The notes beneath the pieces are model-generated. The model ran no database searches. It was not told the origin of the DNA and worked only from the letters and a program-made list of their open reading frames with translations. Of a stretch of DNA of 64,000 bases, positions 16,621 through 24,493 are shown piece by piece (position 1 is the first letter of the stretch; every line of letters starts with the position of its first letter). The position numbers and the translations under genes were made by a program. This DNA comes from Hymenobacter sp. PAMC 26628 (GTDB lineage Bacteria; Bacteroidota; Bacteroidia; Cytophagales; Hymenobacteraceae): the NCBI RefSeq assembly GCF_001562275.1, contig NZ_CP014303.1, forward strand, positions 25,597 through 89,596. Reading direction: 5' to 3'.

Positions 16621-17646
16621 ATGAAAACGACCGGCCAAGACCTCGCCCAACTTCGCAAGCATTTTACCGAGAACGCCCGGCAGGTGCGGGTGGAAGGAGT
16701 AGCCGACACGGTAATCGTGGGCTACGTGCGCCACTACGGCAGCCAGTTTTCTTACGCCGTGTTTTTTGGCAAGCAGGCCAAGCCCGCCAAACATTTCAGC
16801 GCCAAGGACGAGGACCAAGCGGAACAGCGCGTCATCGAGGCACTGACCCAGGCCGGCAAAGTGGCCGCCCTGAAGGCGCAGGACCGCCAGAAGGGCCGCG
16901 CCCCGTTTCACGACCGCCAGGAGGGCGACGTTACTTGCCGCAGCTACACTGTAGCCGGCACCGCGCAGCTTATCCGGGAGGCCCTCAAAGTAGCCTTCCC
17001 AGAGGTGAAGTTCAGCGTAACATCGGATAGCTTCGCCAACGGTACCAGCGTTCGCATTGCCTACACCGACGGGCCGACCCGCAAACAGGTAGAGCAGGTG
17101 TACGCCGCTTTCGAGAGTGGCCAGTACAACAGCCAAGAGGAAATTTACGAGTATCGCCGGGAGCCCATGACCATAGACAACAGCGGCCAGCTGTTTCGTA
17201 TGAGCTACGGAGCCAAGTACATTAGCGAAAGCCGCAGCTACTCACCGGCTTACGGCTTTTTTCTGAACTTGCTGGACTTGCGCCAGGCCCCGACGCTGGC
17301 CGAACAGTTCGCCGCGTTCGAAAACTGGCACAGCGCCCAGCGGTACGGGATGCAGACGAGTTGGGGCGAGCACGCCGGCACCTGCACCGTGAGCAGCAAC
17401 AGCAGCCACGGCGACCTAGAGCGATTTGCCGAGGCCCTGACCGTGCAGGGCTACGCCGTGCGCCTCACAGAACTTGGCGACGAGTTGACCCTGAGCGCCA
17501 GCAGCAGCCCCCAGCCCGCCCCAGTGTCCGAGCCCGACGAAACCGACCGCGAATATTACGCCACCGAAATGCAATGGCTAGCCAACCCCGGCCAGGATAG
17601 CACCGACCGCGAATTTGAGGCGGCAGAACGTAGCTGGCTGGCTTAG
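16621..17646 (+). CDS. LPD29-domain protein of mobile elements
   Basis: 341 aa. The segment at about 115-175 (AQLIREALKVAFPEVKFSV, then GTSVRIAYTDGPTRKQVEQV) matches the large polyvalent-protein-associated domain 29 pattern found in proteins of plasmids, conjugative elements and phages. The following part, to about 300, is helical and unassigned. The last 40 residues contain two similar short motifs, DETDREYYATEMQWLANP and DSTDREFEAAERSWLA. The role of LPD29 is not established; such domains are linked to DNA entering a new host and to defence evasion. The shared leader with ardC supports regulation together with antirestriction functions. Confidence 0.8.
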   Translation: MKTTGQDLAQLRKHFTENARQVRVEGVADTVIVGYVRHYGSQFSYAVFFGKQAKPAKHFSAKDEDQAEQRVIEALTQAGKVAALKAQDRQKGRAPFHDRQEGDVTCRSYTVAGTAQLIREALKVAFPEVKFSVTSDSFANGTSVRIAYTDGPTRKQVEQVYAAFESGQYNSQEEIYEYRREPMTIDNSGQLFRMSYGAKYISESRSYSPAYGFFLNLLDLRQAPTLAEQFAAFENWHSAQRYGMQTSWGEHAGTCTVSSNSSHGDLERFAEALTVQGYAVRLTELGDELTLSASSSPQPAPVSEPDETDREYYATEMQWLANPGQDSTDREFEAAERSWLA

Positions 17647-17653
17647 GGGAGCG

Positions 17654-17671
17654 CCCCCCCTACGGGGGGGG
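17654..17671. other. C/G hairpin after the LPD29 gene
   Basis: Seven C, TAC loop, then eight G, 7 bp after the stop codon. No T tract; a possible transcript-end structure. Confidence 0.5.
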
Positions 17672-17707
17672 AGGGACCGGGGCCTGACGGGGCCGGGAAC
17701 AAGAGGA

Positions 17708-17723
17708 AATTGCCATTGCAAAA
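17708..17723. repeat. 16-bp palindromic element, copy 5 (degenerate)
   Basis: AATTGCCATTGCAAAA keeps the right half of the palindrome and differs at three left positions. First of three copies in 110 bp. Confidence 0.45.
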
Positions 17724-17753
17724 TGCCAGTAGGCAGGCCAGCCGAGCCGGAGT

Positions 17754-17769
17754 TTCTGCAATTGTAAAA
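17754..17769. repeat. 16-bp palindromic element, copy 6
   Basis: TTCTGCAATTGTAAAA, 47 bp before copy 7. Confidence 0.7.
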
Positions 17770-17800
17770 AGTAAATAGGTGGACTAAAGGGGGCAGCACG

Positions 17801-17816
17801 TTTTGCAATTGTAAAA
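17801..17816. repeat. 16-bp palindromic element, copy 7
   Basis: TTTTGCAATTGTAAAA, immediately upstream of leader copy 4, the same position as copy 2 upstream of leader copy 2. Confidence 0.8.
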
Positions 17817-17819
17817 ACT

Positions 17820-17952
17820 ACAAGAGGGAAAAATACACCAGCCATACCAGGAAAATATGTAAAAAATGCTTAAATAAATTTGTATTTTTTGCAACATTAT
17901 AGGGCCATTTTGCGTTTAATATGTATCAGCAACACATCCAAAAGCCCTTTTT
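17820..17952 (+). promoter_or_regulatory. Shared plasmid leader/promoter, copy 4
   Basis: ACAAGAGGGAAAAATACACC, then AAATAAATTTGTATTTTTTG, then GCGTTTAATATGTATCAGC, ending at the ATG of the 17953 gene. The most diverged of the four copies. Confidence 0.65.
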
Positions 17953-18309
17953 ATGAGCAACACGCCCAGCCCCAAGCCCGCAGTAGTCGAAGAAGCTTAT
18001 ACCATCCTGATGCAGTTAGGCGGCAACAAGTTTCTGGTGGTAACCGGAGCCGATAAGCTGCTGGCAGCCGGCCGGACAGACAGCAACCCGAACCCTTGGC
18101 TGCGCATGGACTTGCGCAAGAACAAGGCCCAGGTAAACCGGCTGAAAATTACGCTCATGCCCACGGACACCTACAAAGTGGAATTTTACCGTCAGGTGCT
18201 CGTCGATTGGGAGCCGGTGATTAGCCACGAGCAGACATTTGAAATGGTGTACGGCGAGGACTTGCCCGCTCTCTTTACGTCGGTTACCGGCTACGATACT
18301 CATCTCTAA
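17953..18309 (+). CDS. Conserved hypothetical protein of Bacteroidota mobile elements
   Basis: 118 aa. The pattern GGNKFLVVTGA, then NPWLRMDLRKNKAQVNRLKI followed by TLMPTDTYKVEFYR, then FEMVYGEDLPALFTSVTGY, matches a small protein I remember from plasmids and mobile elements of Bacteroidota, usually beside the gene type found next at 18320. Function unknown. The start is set by the shared leader. It and the next gene form a two-gene unit, 10 bp apart. Confidence 0.75.
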   Translation: MSNTPSPKPAVVEEAYTILMQLGGNKFLVVTGADKLLAAGRTDSNPNPWLRMDLRKNKAQVNRLKITLMPTDTYKVEFYRQVLVDWEPVISHEQTFEMVYGEDLPALFTSVTGYDTHL

Positions 18310-18319
18310 GCGCCGAGCC

Positions 18320-18709
18320 ATGCCCGCCCCCCGAGCCCTGGCCATCGACCTGGAAGGCCAACAGGTAAAAGTGTATCGCAACTTGAAAAACGGCCTTTTT
18401 TCGGTCCAGTTCGGGGGGCTGGTCGTGGCCCACCTGGCCACGGTGCAGCTGCGCGGCGTGCACTTTAAAGTGAGCGAGCCCGCCCGCCAGCGGGTGCTCG
18501 CCCAGCGTCAGCGCAACGTTCACGCCTACGCCATCGGCACGTTCACCCGCGCCGCGCAGCCCACGGCCACCGAGCCAATCTCTTACAACCCCTACCAGGC
18601 CGGCCATTTTTTTGCCTGGAGGACCAGGCCCCGATTCACAGCGCCACGGCCCTGGTGCTCACCCAGGGCCGTGGCTTATGCCAGCGCCCTGGCCAGTCTT
18701 TTCTTCTAA
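18320..18709 (+). CDS. Conserved hypothetical protein, probably frameshifted at a T run
   Basis: 129 aa as read. Residues 1-100 fit a conserved family (VKVYRNLKNGLFSVQFGG, VVAHLATVQL, FKVSEPARQRVLAQRQRN, then VHAYAIGTF and YNPYQAGHFF). After the seven-T run at about 18607-18613 the frame turns into an Arg/Pro-rich tail. The next frame instead reads CLEDQAPIHSATALVLTQGR, which looks like the family's natural ending and runs to TAA at 18757-18759. So one T has probably been lost, by mutation or sequencing error. A strong 13-bp hairpin (18643-18675) lies inside the tail. Function unknown. Confidence 0.65.
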   Translation: MPAPRALAIDLEGQQVKVYRNLKNGLFSVQFGGLVVAHLATVQLRGVHFKVSEPARQRVLAQRQRNVHAYAIGTFTRAAQPTATEPISYNPYQAGHFFAWRTRPRFTAPRPWCSPRAVAYASALASLFF

Positions 18710-18801
18710 TCAGCCTTTCAGCGCCGCATCGAGCACCTTCGGTTAGGTGCATCTTTTAACGGGGCCAACGGGCTAATCCGGTGATAGTCTGACTAGAGTC
18801 A

Positions 18802-18824
18802 ATGACTGCATTTGTCCTATTAAT
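18802..18824. repeat. Solitary iteron
   Basis: ATGACTGCATTTGTCC followed by TATTAAT; one base differs from the origin iterons (TATT for TTTT). It is 2.7 kb from the array, in front of the 18841 gene. Confidence 0.8.
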
Positions 18825-18840
18825 TCCCAGCCCGCCCCCG

Positions 18841-19056
18841 ATGGATGCCGACCTGAAAGCCCTGCACAGCGCCGTAAACGCATTTTCGAAGGCCCGCCGC
18901 GAGGCCAGGAGTACCGCGAAAGCGCTTAGCCGGGCCGGGCGCCACCAGTGGGGGATGGGTTGGGACCGCCGGCACTACTTGGACCAGTTGGAGCAGTGCG
19001 CGGACAGGGCCAGCAGCGAGCTGGCACAAGCAGAATCCGACTGTGGGAGGCGCTAG
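18841..19056 (+). CDS. Small helical protein of unknown function
   Basis: 71 aa. Predicted almost entirely helical and basic (LKALHSAVNAFSKARREARS, then YLDQLEQCADRASSELAQAE), so likely a short coiled coil. A longer form from ATG 18802 would begin inside the solitary iteron and add a hydrophobic-Pro stretch; the ATG at 18841 is more likely. If Rep binds the iteron, this gene would be under Rep control. Function unknown. Confidence 0.5.
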   Translation: MDADLKALHSAVNAFSKARREARSTAKALSRAGRHQWGMGWDRRHYLDQLEQCADRASSELAQAESDCGRR

Positions 19057-19083
19057 CGCAGGCCCCGCCGAAGAGTAAGCAGC

Positions 19084-19371
19084 ATGAAAGCCAGCGAAGC
19101 CCCTACCATTCAAAGCCCGACGTGGAACGCCTACCGGGGCCGGATAATCGCCGCGATTGCCGACGTGGAGGTGCTGATGCACCAGCGGGATAAAGGCATC
19201 AATTCTGAGGTGCTGACCGAGGAGGTAGCCGAGCGGCTAGGGGTAGAAATTGATACCCCCGAGGGGTACGAGACTCTGCTTAAGCTTGTGCGGGCTACCC
19301 GCGCCATTGCCCGCGAGGGCTTGCGCATGACCCGCGAGGAGCAGGGTGGCCAGTATTCCTTGCTGCTCTAA
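19084..19371 (+). CDS. Hypothetical protein, 95 aa
   Basis: 95 aa, helical and charged: WNAYRGRIIAAIADVEVLMH, then EEVAERLGVEIDTPEGYETL and LVRATRAIAREGLRMTREEQ. No known domain. It follows the previous gene by 27 bp on the same strand. The helix-rich build without membrane segments suggests a small cytoplasmic accessory protein. Confidence 0.6.
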   Translation: MKASEAPTIQSPTWNAYRGRIIAAIADVEVLMHQRDKGINSEVLTEEVAERLGVEIDTPEGYETLLKLVRATRAIAREGLRMTREEQGGQYSLLL

Positions 19372-19424
19372 TTTTCGTCTTTTCCGTCGCAGCCCATCTT
19401 TCCTATAAAATCAGCTTTTATCCA

Positions 19425-19766
19425 ATGGAAACGCCCCACAATCTAGCCGTAGGCGAAGCCGTTTTTTATGCCCGGGAACAGGCCGTCGGCATCATTTACG
19501 AAACATACACCTACGTTGACGGGCCGAAGGCCCGCCCCGGCGTGGGCTTGCTGCTGAGCGACGGGCGCAACGTCGGCGGCTTCAATGCCCGCGAGGCTGA
19601 CCAGTTTCTGCTGCCGCTCGGTGCTACTGGCCTCGACTACCAATTTGCCAGCGTGGGCCAACTCGCCGCTGACTACGGGCGCGGGCTGTTCGGGGAAGCA
19701 TTCCACAACGCCCAGGTCATGCACCTGGCTAAAACGTTGGCCAGCGCCCCGCCCCAGGGTGAGTAG
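19425..19766 (+). CDS. Hypothetical protein, 113 aa
   Basis: 113 aa. The first half looks beta-rich (VGEAVFYAREQAVGIIYETY, then GVGLLLSDGRNVGGFN) and may form a small SH3- or CAP-Gly-like barrel; the second half is helical. No family recognised. Spacing of about 50 bp on either side suggests it belongs to the same run of backbone genes. Confidence 0.6.
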   Translation: METPHNLAVGEAVFYAREQAVGIIYETYTYVDGPKARPGVGLLLSDGRNVGGFNAREADQFLLPLGATGLDYQFASVGQLAADYGRGLFGEAFHNAQVMHLAKTLASAPPQGE

Positions 19767-19771
19767 CTTTT

Positions 19772-19798
19772 TTCCTTTTGTTCCTTTTGTTCCTTTTG
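19772..19798 (+). repeat. Three tandem 9-bp repeats
   Basis: TTCCTTTTG three times in a row, ending 2 bp before the ATG at 19801. A similar CCTTTTGTTC word precedes the genes at 4361 and 27601. Could be a leader element or a slippage-prone tract. Confidence 0.7.
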
Positions 19799-19800
19799 TC

Positions 19801-20142
19801 ATGAGCCTCACCCGCCAGAATGCCCCGATTACCCCCGTTTTTGCCTCGCAGTCGGCTTATTTAGCCGTAGAGCAACAACCGGCCGACGAAGCCGAAGCCG
19901 AGCGCCTGGCGCAGCTTCGGCAGCTTATTTAGGCCACGCCCGAGGTAGCAGACCTACGGGGCTTTGCCAGCCAGGCCCGCGAGGTGATGGGGGAGGGCTA
20001 CACCATCCACTGCGGCAGCAACCACGTCTGGCTAAAGCATGACGACCAGACCGAGCGACTAGCCATCATCGCCGACCGCTACACCACCGCTTACCAGGAG
20101 TGGGCCATTTTGCCCGCCGGCCCGAAGAGCACTGACTTATAA
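19801..20142 (+). pseudogene. Hypothetical protein interrupted by an amber codon
   Basis: One frame runs from ATG 19801 to TAA 20140-20142 and would encode 113 residues, except for a single TAG at 19930-19932 after residue 43. The part after the stop reads as normal protein (DLRGFASQAREVMGEGYTIH, then NHVWLKHDDQTERLAIIADR) with the same codon style as its neighbours. The unbroken frame beyond the stop points to a recent nonsense mutation, or to readthrough. An internal ATG at 19987 could restart translation. No family recognised. Confidence 0.6.
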
Positions 20143-20203
20143 AAAGTGGTTTTGCGCTACCATATTCGCGGTACTTTTCCCCAGCTTCTGACTGACCGCC
20201 CGC

Positions 20204-20698
20204 ATGTATAATTTCCAGAGCATCACCAGAAAGGATTGGGTGACTGACTATGGCTTTCGCAAAGCCCTCGCAGCTAACCCCGGCACGATGAAGTTTGGCG
20301 GGCAGACCGTGGGAGCAGGGCGCAAGGATGTCGTGGAATACTGGCAGCGGGAAAAAAGCTCCTACCCCCTCTGGGAATTGCTGCTGTCTATGGGCAGCCA
20401 CACCGCGCCCCAGACCCTGGCCTATTTTGACCTGCCGGCTGATACCGTGGAGTTTGTGCGCTGGGTCTACAACGAGGTTTCCCACGAAGAGCGGGAGCGG
20501 GTAGCGGAAATGGTGCAGGGATTTGCCAGCGGTTTCGACCAGATGAATTTCTTCCCCTACGCCGCCCTGTATGCCATTTGGCAGCGGGCTGACGAGCGCC
20601 AGGCCCGCGATGGCAACGTATTGGTGTACCTCGACCGCATTACCGAGCCGGACGGGCAGGAACTGGTGAGGCTAACGGCCCCCACATTTTTTGAATAG
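20204..20698 (+). CDS. Hypothetical protein, 164 aa
   Basis: 164 aa. No domain recognised and no signal peptide. The N-terminal third is mixed (FQSITRKDWVTDYGFRKALA); the middle includes LAYFDLPADTVEFVRWVYN and helices HEERERVAEMVQGFASGFDQ; the C-terminus has VLVYLDRITEPDGQELVRL. Could be an independent transcription unit; the 60 bp upstream contain no clear promoter box. Confidence 0.6.
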   Translation: MYNFQSITRKDWVTDYGFRKALAANPGTMKFGGQTVGAGRKDVVEYWQREKSSYPLWELLLSMGSHTAPQTLAYFDLPADTVEFVRWVYNEVSHEERERVAEMVQGFASGFDQMNFFPYAALYAIWQRADERQARDGNVLVYLDRITEPDGQELVRLTAPTFFE

Positions 20699-20778
20699 GC
20701 GGAACCGTGGAGCAGGCAGGCCGTAATGTTGCTAAAAATACATAGATTTTCAGCGTCATTGGCCCCCATGACCTCCGC

Positions 20779-21054
20779 ATGATACCTATTAAAAAATTTC
20801 CTTTCGACACCCTGGCCGAGCTAATCCATTCGCTAGGGGAGCGCGGTAAAACGGCCAAAGCCCTCGAAATTAACCCGCGCACACTGCTTACCCGGATGCA
20901 AGACCCGGCCACGTTCACCGTGGGCGAATTGCTGAAAGTTGCAAAACTGGCCCGTATTAACCTGTCCGTGGTGGTTGCCTTGGCTGAGCACCAAATCAAG
21001 AACCCTATTGAGCCGCCTGCGCCCATTTTGGGCCGCCCTGCCCGTTTGTATTAA
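20779..21054 (+). CDS. Putative helix-turn-helix DNA-binding protein
   Basis: 91 aa. Helices LAELIHSLGERGKTAKALEI, then NPRTLLTRMQDPATFTVGEL and LKVAKLARINLSVVVAL, follow the five-helix Cro/CI (XRE) pattern, with KTAKALEINPRTLLTRM as the likely turn and recognition helix. The sequence is diverged, so this is a structural guess. On a plasmid it could be a regulator of neighbouring genes. Start ATG 20779 is the only candidate. Confidence 0.5.
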   Translation: MIPIKKFPFDTLAELIHSLGERGKTAKALEINPRTLLTRMQDPATFTVGELLKVAKLARINLSVVVALAEHQIKNPIEPPAPILGRPARLY

Positions 21055-21104
21055 CTCCCCGATGAGTACTACCCGAGTATGCGGCCCCTACCGGCATCCG
21101 GTCG

Positions 21105-21536
21105 ATGCGCTATCATTTTGCTCTGCTTTTAGCAAATGTTTACATGGAACTTGAGCACCTTTTAGAGCCAAGCCATCCCAAGGCAGCTATTCACCAGCAG
21201 CAGCTGGCGCGACTGGCGGGCCTGCCGGAGCAGGAGCGCGAGGACGAGGCCCAGCTGCTGCGCGTGGGCAACGCCGCCTACCGCTACCACGAGCTGGCCG
21301 ATGGCCACCAGACCCCGGCCGACTTCGAGCACTGGCTGGCCGGGCTACCGCTCCGCATGAAGGAGCAAATGGAGCAAGCCGGCTTCGAGGCCGTAACGGG
21401 CAGTTGGGCATTCCGCCGCCACATCCTGGAGCGGCGCAGCATCGGCTACGGCGAGTTCATGCAGCTGATGTTAGCCCGCGAGGATTGGGAGTTTATGCAG
21501 CAGCAGTTGAAGGACCCCGTTCCGGATGCACAGTGA
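21105..21536 (+). CDS. Hypothetical protein, distant relative of the 12607/26537 family
   Basis: 143 aa from ATG 21105; a second ATG at 21144 (MELEHLLEP) gives 130 aa and may be the true start, as the stretch before it looks non-coding. Helical throughout (LARLAGLPEQEREDEAQLLR, RMKEQMEQAGFEAV). The C-terminal FRRHILERRSIGYGEFMQLM recalls FxRxVLERHGYSLHRxMAxH of the two other paralogues, so it may be a diverged member. Convergent with the arsenic operon; a perfect palindromic element lies between. Confidence 0.55.
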   Translation: MRYHFALLLANVYMELEHLLEPSHPKAAIHQQQLARLAGLPEQEREDEAQLLRVGNAAYRYHELADGHQTPADFEHWLAGLPLRMKEQMEQAGFEAVTGSWAFRRHILERRSIGYGEFMQLMLAREDWEFMQQQLKDPVPDAQ

Positions 21537-21540
21537 ATAA

Positions 21541-21556
21541 TTTTGCAATTGCAAAA
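21541..21556. repeat. 16-bp palindromic element, copy 8 (perfect)
   Basis: TTTTGCAATTGCAAAA, a perfect palindrome, in the 26-bp gap between two convergent genes, where a promoter role is unlikely. Confidence 0.85.
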
Positions 21557-21562
21557 ACCAGA

Positions 21563-22648
21563 CTAGGCGGACCCTCCTCCATACCAGCGGCGGCGGAACC
21601 AGAAGGCGACATTTACCAGGGCAATCAGGGCCGGTACCTCAATCAGCGGCCCAATGACGCCGGCAAAGGCTTGCCCCGAGTTGAGCCCGAACACGCCGAT
21701 GGCCACGGCAATGGCCAGTTCGAAATTGTTGCCGGTGGCCGTGAAGGCGATGCTGGCATTTTCGGCGTAGTCGGCCCCGAGCCACTTGCCGGCCGCGAAA
21801 CTGAGCACGAACATGATGCCGAAGTAGAAGGCCAGCGGCAGGGCGATGCGCAGCACGTCGAGGGGAATCCGCACGATGGTTTCCCCTTTCAAGCTGAACA
21901 TGACCACGATGGTTAACAGTAAAGCAATCAGCGTAATCGGGCTAATGGCCGGGATGAACACCCGCTCGTACCACTCATTGCCTTTGAGGCGGCGCAGCAC
22001 CAGGCGCGAGAGAAACCCGGCCGCGAAGGGGATGCCCAGGTAAATCAGCACGCTGGGGGCAATGTCGCCCATGCTGATGTTCACGGCGTAGCCTTTCAGG
22101 CCGAAGTGCGGGGGGAGGACGGTGATAAAGAGCCAGGCCAGCACCGCGTAAAAGAGCACCTGAAAGATGGAATTGAGGGCCACCAGGCCGGCCGCGTACT
22201 CGCGGCTGCCATCGGCCAAGTCGTTCCAGACCAGCACCATCGCAATGCAGCGGGCAATGCCAATGAGAATCAGGCCCATCATGTATTCGGGCTTGTCGGG
22301 CAGCAGCCAGATGGCCAGGAAAAACATGAGCAGCGGCCCCACGACCCAATTCAGCACCAGCGACAAGCCGATGATGCGCGTGTTTTTAAAGACCGTGGGC
22401 AGCTGCTCGTACTTGACCTTGGCCAGCGGCGGGTACATCATTAGAATGAGCCCCAGGGCTAGCGGCACGTTCACCGTGCCCACCGAGAAGTAGTTCACGG
22501 CCCGGTTGATGCCCGGCACGAAGTAGCCCAGGCCCACGCCCAGGGCCATGGCCAGAAATATCCAGAGCGTCAGCCCCCGGTCGAGGCCCGAGAGTTTCTT
22601 TTGGGCGAGGGCCGCCGGGAGCGGCGCGGAAAGAGATTGAGGAAGCAT
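21563..22648 (-). CDS. arsB: ACR3-family arsenite efflux transporter
   Basis: 361 aa, about ten membrane segments (for example [38 protein letters not shown]). ACR3 carriers export arsenite using the proton gradient. Diagnostic features are [19 protein letters not shown] and [18 protein letters not shown], which holds the conserved cysteine required for transport. Length is slightly short of the usual 350-400 but complete. Last gene of the ars operon, 18 bp after the acetyltransferase. Commonly named acr3 or arsB. Confidence 0.92.
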   Translation of the reverse strand: MLPQSLSAPLPAALAQKKLSGLDRGLTLWIFLAMALGVGLGYFVPGINRAVNYFSVGTVNVPLALGLILMMYPPLAKVKYEQLPTVFKNTRIIGLSLVLNWVVGPLLMFFLAIWLLPDKPEYMMGLILIGIARCIAMVLVWNDLADGSREYAAGLVALNSIFQVLFYAVLAWLFITVLPPHFGLKGYAVNISMGDIAPSVLIYLGIPFAAGFLSRLVLRRLKGNEWYERVFIPAISPITLIALLLTIVVMFSLKGETIVRIPLDVLRIALPLAFYFGIMFVLSFAAGKWLGADYAENASIAFTATGNNFELAIAVAIGVFGLNSGQAFAGVIGPLIEVPALIALVNVAFWFRRRWYGGGSA

Positions 22649-22666
22649 AGTGCTGAGAAATAAAAG

Positions 22667-23161
22667 TTAAGCGACGCCCACGGTCGGGCTACGCCGCTCC
22701 ATTTGCACCGTGTTGCGCCACACGCCGTGGTGCTGGCCAATTCGTTCGCGGTGCCCGATGACGCGGAACCCCGCTTGGGTGTGCAGGCCAATGCTGGCCA
22801 CGTTTTCCTCAAAGGTGCCGGCTTGCAGCGTCCAGATGCCCTGCGCTTCGGATTCTTGAATCAGCGCCTGGAGCAGCTGCCGGCCCACGCCTTGCCCACG
22901 GGCTTCCGCCGCGATGTAGATGCTGATTTCGGCCACGCCGCCGTACACGCAGCGGCCCGAGACGGGCGAGAGGGCCGCCCAGCCCCGCACGGTCCCGTTG
23001 GCGGCCAGGGCCACCAGGCGGCTATGCGCCAGGTGCCCCTTGTCCCAGGCTTCCCACGTGGGGGCCTGCGTTTCAAAGGTGGCGTTGCCGGTCGCCATGC
23101 CGGCCTCGTAAATGGCCCGCACGGCGGGCCAGTGGGCGGGGGTTAGAGGAGCTATTTTCAT
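22667..23161 (-). CDS. arsN1: GNAT N-acetyltransferase, ArsN1-like
   Basis: 164 aa. A GNAT fold with the acetyl-CoA loop in AEARGQGVGRQLLQALIQES, opened by LTPAHWPAVRAIYEAGMATG and ending in GLHTQAGFRVIGHRERIGQH. This is the phosphinothricin/arsinothricin acetyltransferase branch; ArsN1 acetylates the amino group of arsinothricin, an organoarsenical antibiotic. The FETQAPTWEAWDKGH segment is typical. Location inside an ars operon supports ArsN1 over generic PAT, but substrate cannot be proven from sequence. Confidence 0.8.
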   Translation of the reverse strand: MKIAPLTPAHWPAVRAIYEAGMATGNATFETQAPTWEAWDKGHLAHSRLVALAANGTVRGWAALSPVSGRCVYGGVAEISIYIAAEARGQGVGRQLLQALIQESEAQGIWTLQAGTFEENVASIGLHTQAGFRVIGHRERIGQHHGVWRNTVQMERRSPTVGVA

Positions 23162-23189
23162 GGCAAATGGCGGCGTGAGGGGTAGCTAA

Positions 23190-23633
23190 TCATTTGCGAT
23201 TGAGTAAGTAGGCTCCGGCCGCCAGTAGAACGACGCCTAGTAGCTTCGTCAGCGAGAAGCTGGTGCGGAACAGGCCCAGGAGGCCCAATTGGTCGTAGCA
23301 GAGGGCCGTGAGCAGCTGCCCGGTCACGACCAGAGCAAACAGGCTGGCCGCGCTGACCCGTTGCAGCGAAAAGGTGATGGCCGCCAGGTAGACCATGCCC
23401 AGCGCGCCCCCGGTCCACTGGTACCACTTCAACGCGCCGAAGGTGGCCATGCTGGGCACGGGCGCCTGGCCCGCCACCAGCACGCCCGCCGCCGCCAGGC
23501 TCCCCACCAGGTAGGAGATGAGCACGGCCCACGTCACGCCGTGCAGGGCCCCGCGCAACTGGCTGTTTACCAAGGATTGCGTGGTCAGGGCCGCCCCCGC
23601 GAGCACGAGCACGAGCAACGAGAGGACTTTCAT
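23190..23633 (-). CDS. DMT-superfamily small transporter (YdcZ/DUF606 type)
   Basis: 147 aa with five membrane segments (VLSLLVLVLAGAALTTQSLV; WAVLISYLVGSLAAAGVLVA; TGGALGMVYLAAITFSLQRV; ASLFALVVTGQLLTALCYDQ; LTKLLGVVLLAAGAYLL). Pattern and length match the DUF606 family of half-size drug/metabolite transporters, which probably work as dimers. The substrate is unknown; in this operon an arsenical or its acetylated product is possible. ATG 23633 is chosen: the upstream extension only shadows the phosphoesterase gene. Confidence 0.82.
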   Translation of the reverse strand: MKVLSLLVLVLAGAALTTQSLVNSQLRGALHGVTWAVLISYLVGSLAAAGVLVAGQAPVPSMATFGALKWYQWTGGALGMVYLAAITFSLQRVSAASLFALVVTGQLLTALCYDQLGLLGLFRTSFSLTKLLGVVLLAAGAYLLNRK

Positions 23634-23650
23634 GGGGCAGCGCGAGCCGG

Positions 23651-24424
23651 TTAGTAGGCCTTGCGCAGCATGTCGGCGTACTCGCTGGGCAGCGGCGAGG
23701 CTTCGACCGCCAGCGCGGCTTGCTCCACGTCGTAGGCCACCCGAATGAACTCGGCGCGCACGCTGCCGGCGTCGGTGAGCGAGGTGTTTTGGTCGAGGTG
23801 CAGCAGCAGGTAGGCGGCGCGGGCGTCGCCGTCCTTGGGCTTGCCCACCGAGCCGATGTTGAGCGCGTGCCGGTAGCGGGTTTCCCCCTCCACCTGGTAG
23901 GGAATGGACCGGTGATAGGGCTTGTGGGTATGGCCAAACAGCAGGATATCGGCCCCAGCTCCTTCCAGCAGGCGCGAAAAGCTGCCTTCCGGAAAGTCCT
24001 CGAACAAGTACTGGTTGATGCGGCGCGGCGAGCCGTGAACCATGAGCAGGCTGAGCGTGCAGGGCTCGTCCTGAAAATCCAGGCGCATGTGCTTGGGCAG
24101 CAGGCGCAGGTACCGCCGCTCGTCGTCGCCCACGATGGAATTCGTGTAGGCGATGCTTTGCGCGCCCAGGCCCTTGTCCACGTCCGTTTGGTAGGCACAG
24201 CCGCAATCGGAGCTGGCCAGGCCAATGCCCTGGTCGTAGTTGCCGGCCAGCGTGGGGATGCCCCGCCGCCGCACCTCATTCACCACCTCGTTGGGCCAGG
24301 GGGCGTAGCCCACCAGGTCGCCCAGGCAAAAGACCATGTCCGGCCGGCGCTGGTCCAGGTCGGCCAGCACGGCGTGCAGGGCCGGCAGGTTGCCGTGCAC
24401 GTCAGAAAAGAAGGCAATCGTCAT
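23651..24424 (-). CDS. Calcineurin-like metallophosphoesterase
   Basis: 257 aa. All metal-binding blocks of the family are present: FFSDVHGN (D-x-H), CLGDLVGYAPWP (GD), LAGNYDQ (GN with Asp where GNHD has His-Asp), MVHGSP and FGHTHKP (GHxH). Such phosphoesterases occur as accessory genes in ars operons of several phyla; their role in arsenic metabolism is not settled. An upstream in-frame Met is less likely than MTIAFFSD. 17 bp separate it from the DMT gene. Confidence 0.85.
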   Translation of the reverse strand: MTIAFFSDVHGNLPALHAVLADLDQRRPDMVFCLGDLVGYAPWPNEVVNEVRRRGIPTLAGNYDQGIGLASSDCGCAYQTDVDKGLGAQSIAYTNSIVGDDERRYLRLLPKHMRLDFQDEPCTLSLLMVHGSPRRINQYLFEDFPEGSFSRLLEGAGADILLFGHTHKPYHRSIPYQVEGETRYRHALNIGSVGKPKDGDARAAYLLLHLDQNTSLTDAGSVRAEFIRVAYDVEQAALAVEASPLPSEYADMLRKAY

Positions 24425-24493
24425 CGGAAGGAAGGGAAAATGGGGGATGGCAAGCAAAACGGCGCAACCGGCGGGGCTGCGCCGTGGGAGGCC

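Noticed and set aside
18802..18840. Longer start for the 18841 gene
   Set aside because: Would begin inside the solitary iteron and add an unlikely hydrophobic-Pro stretch.
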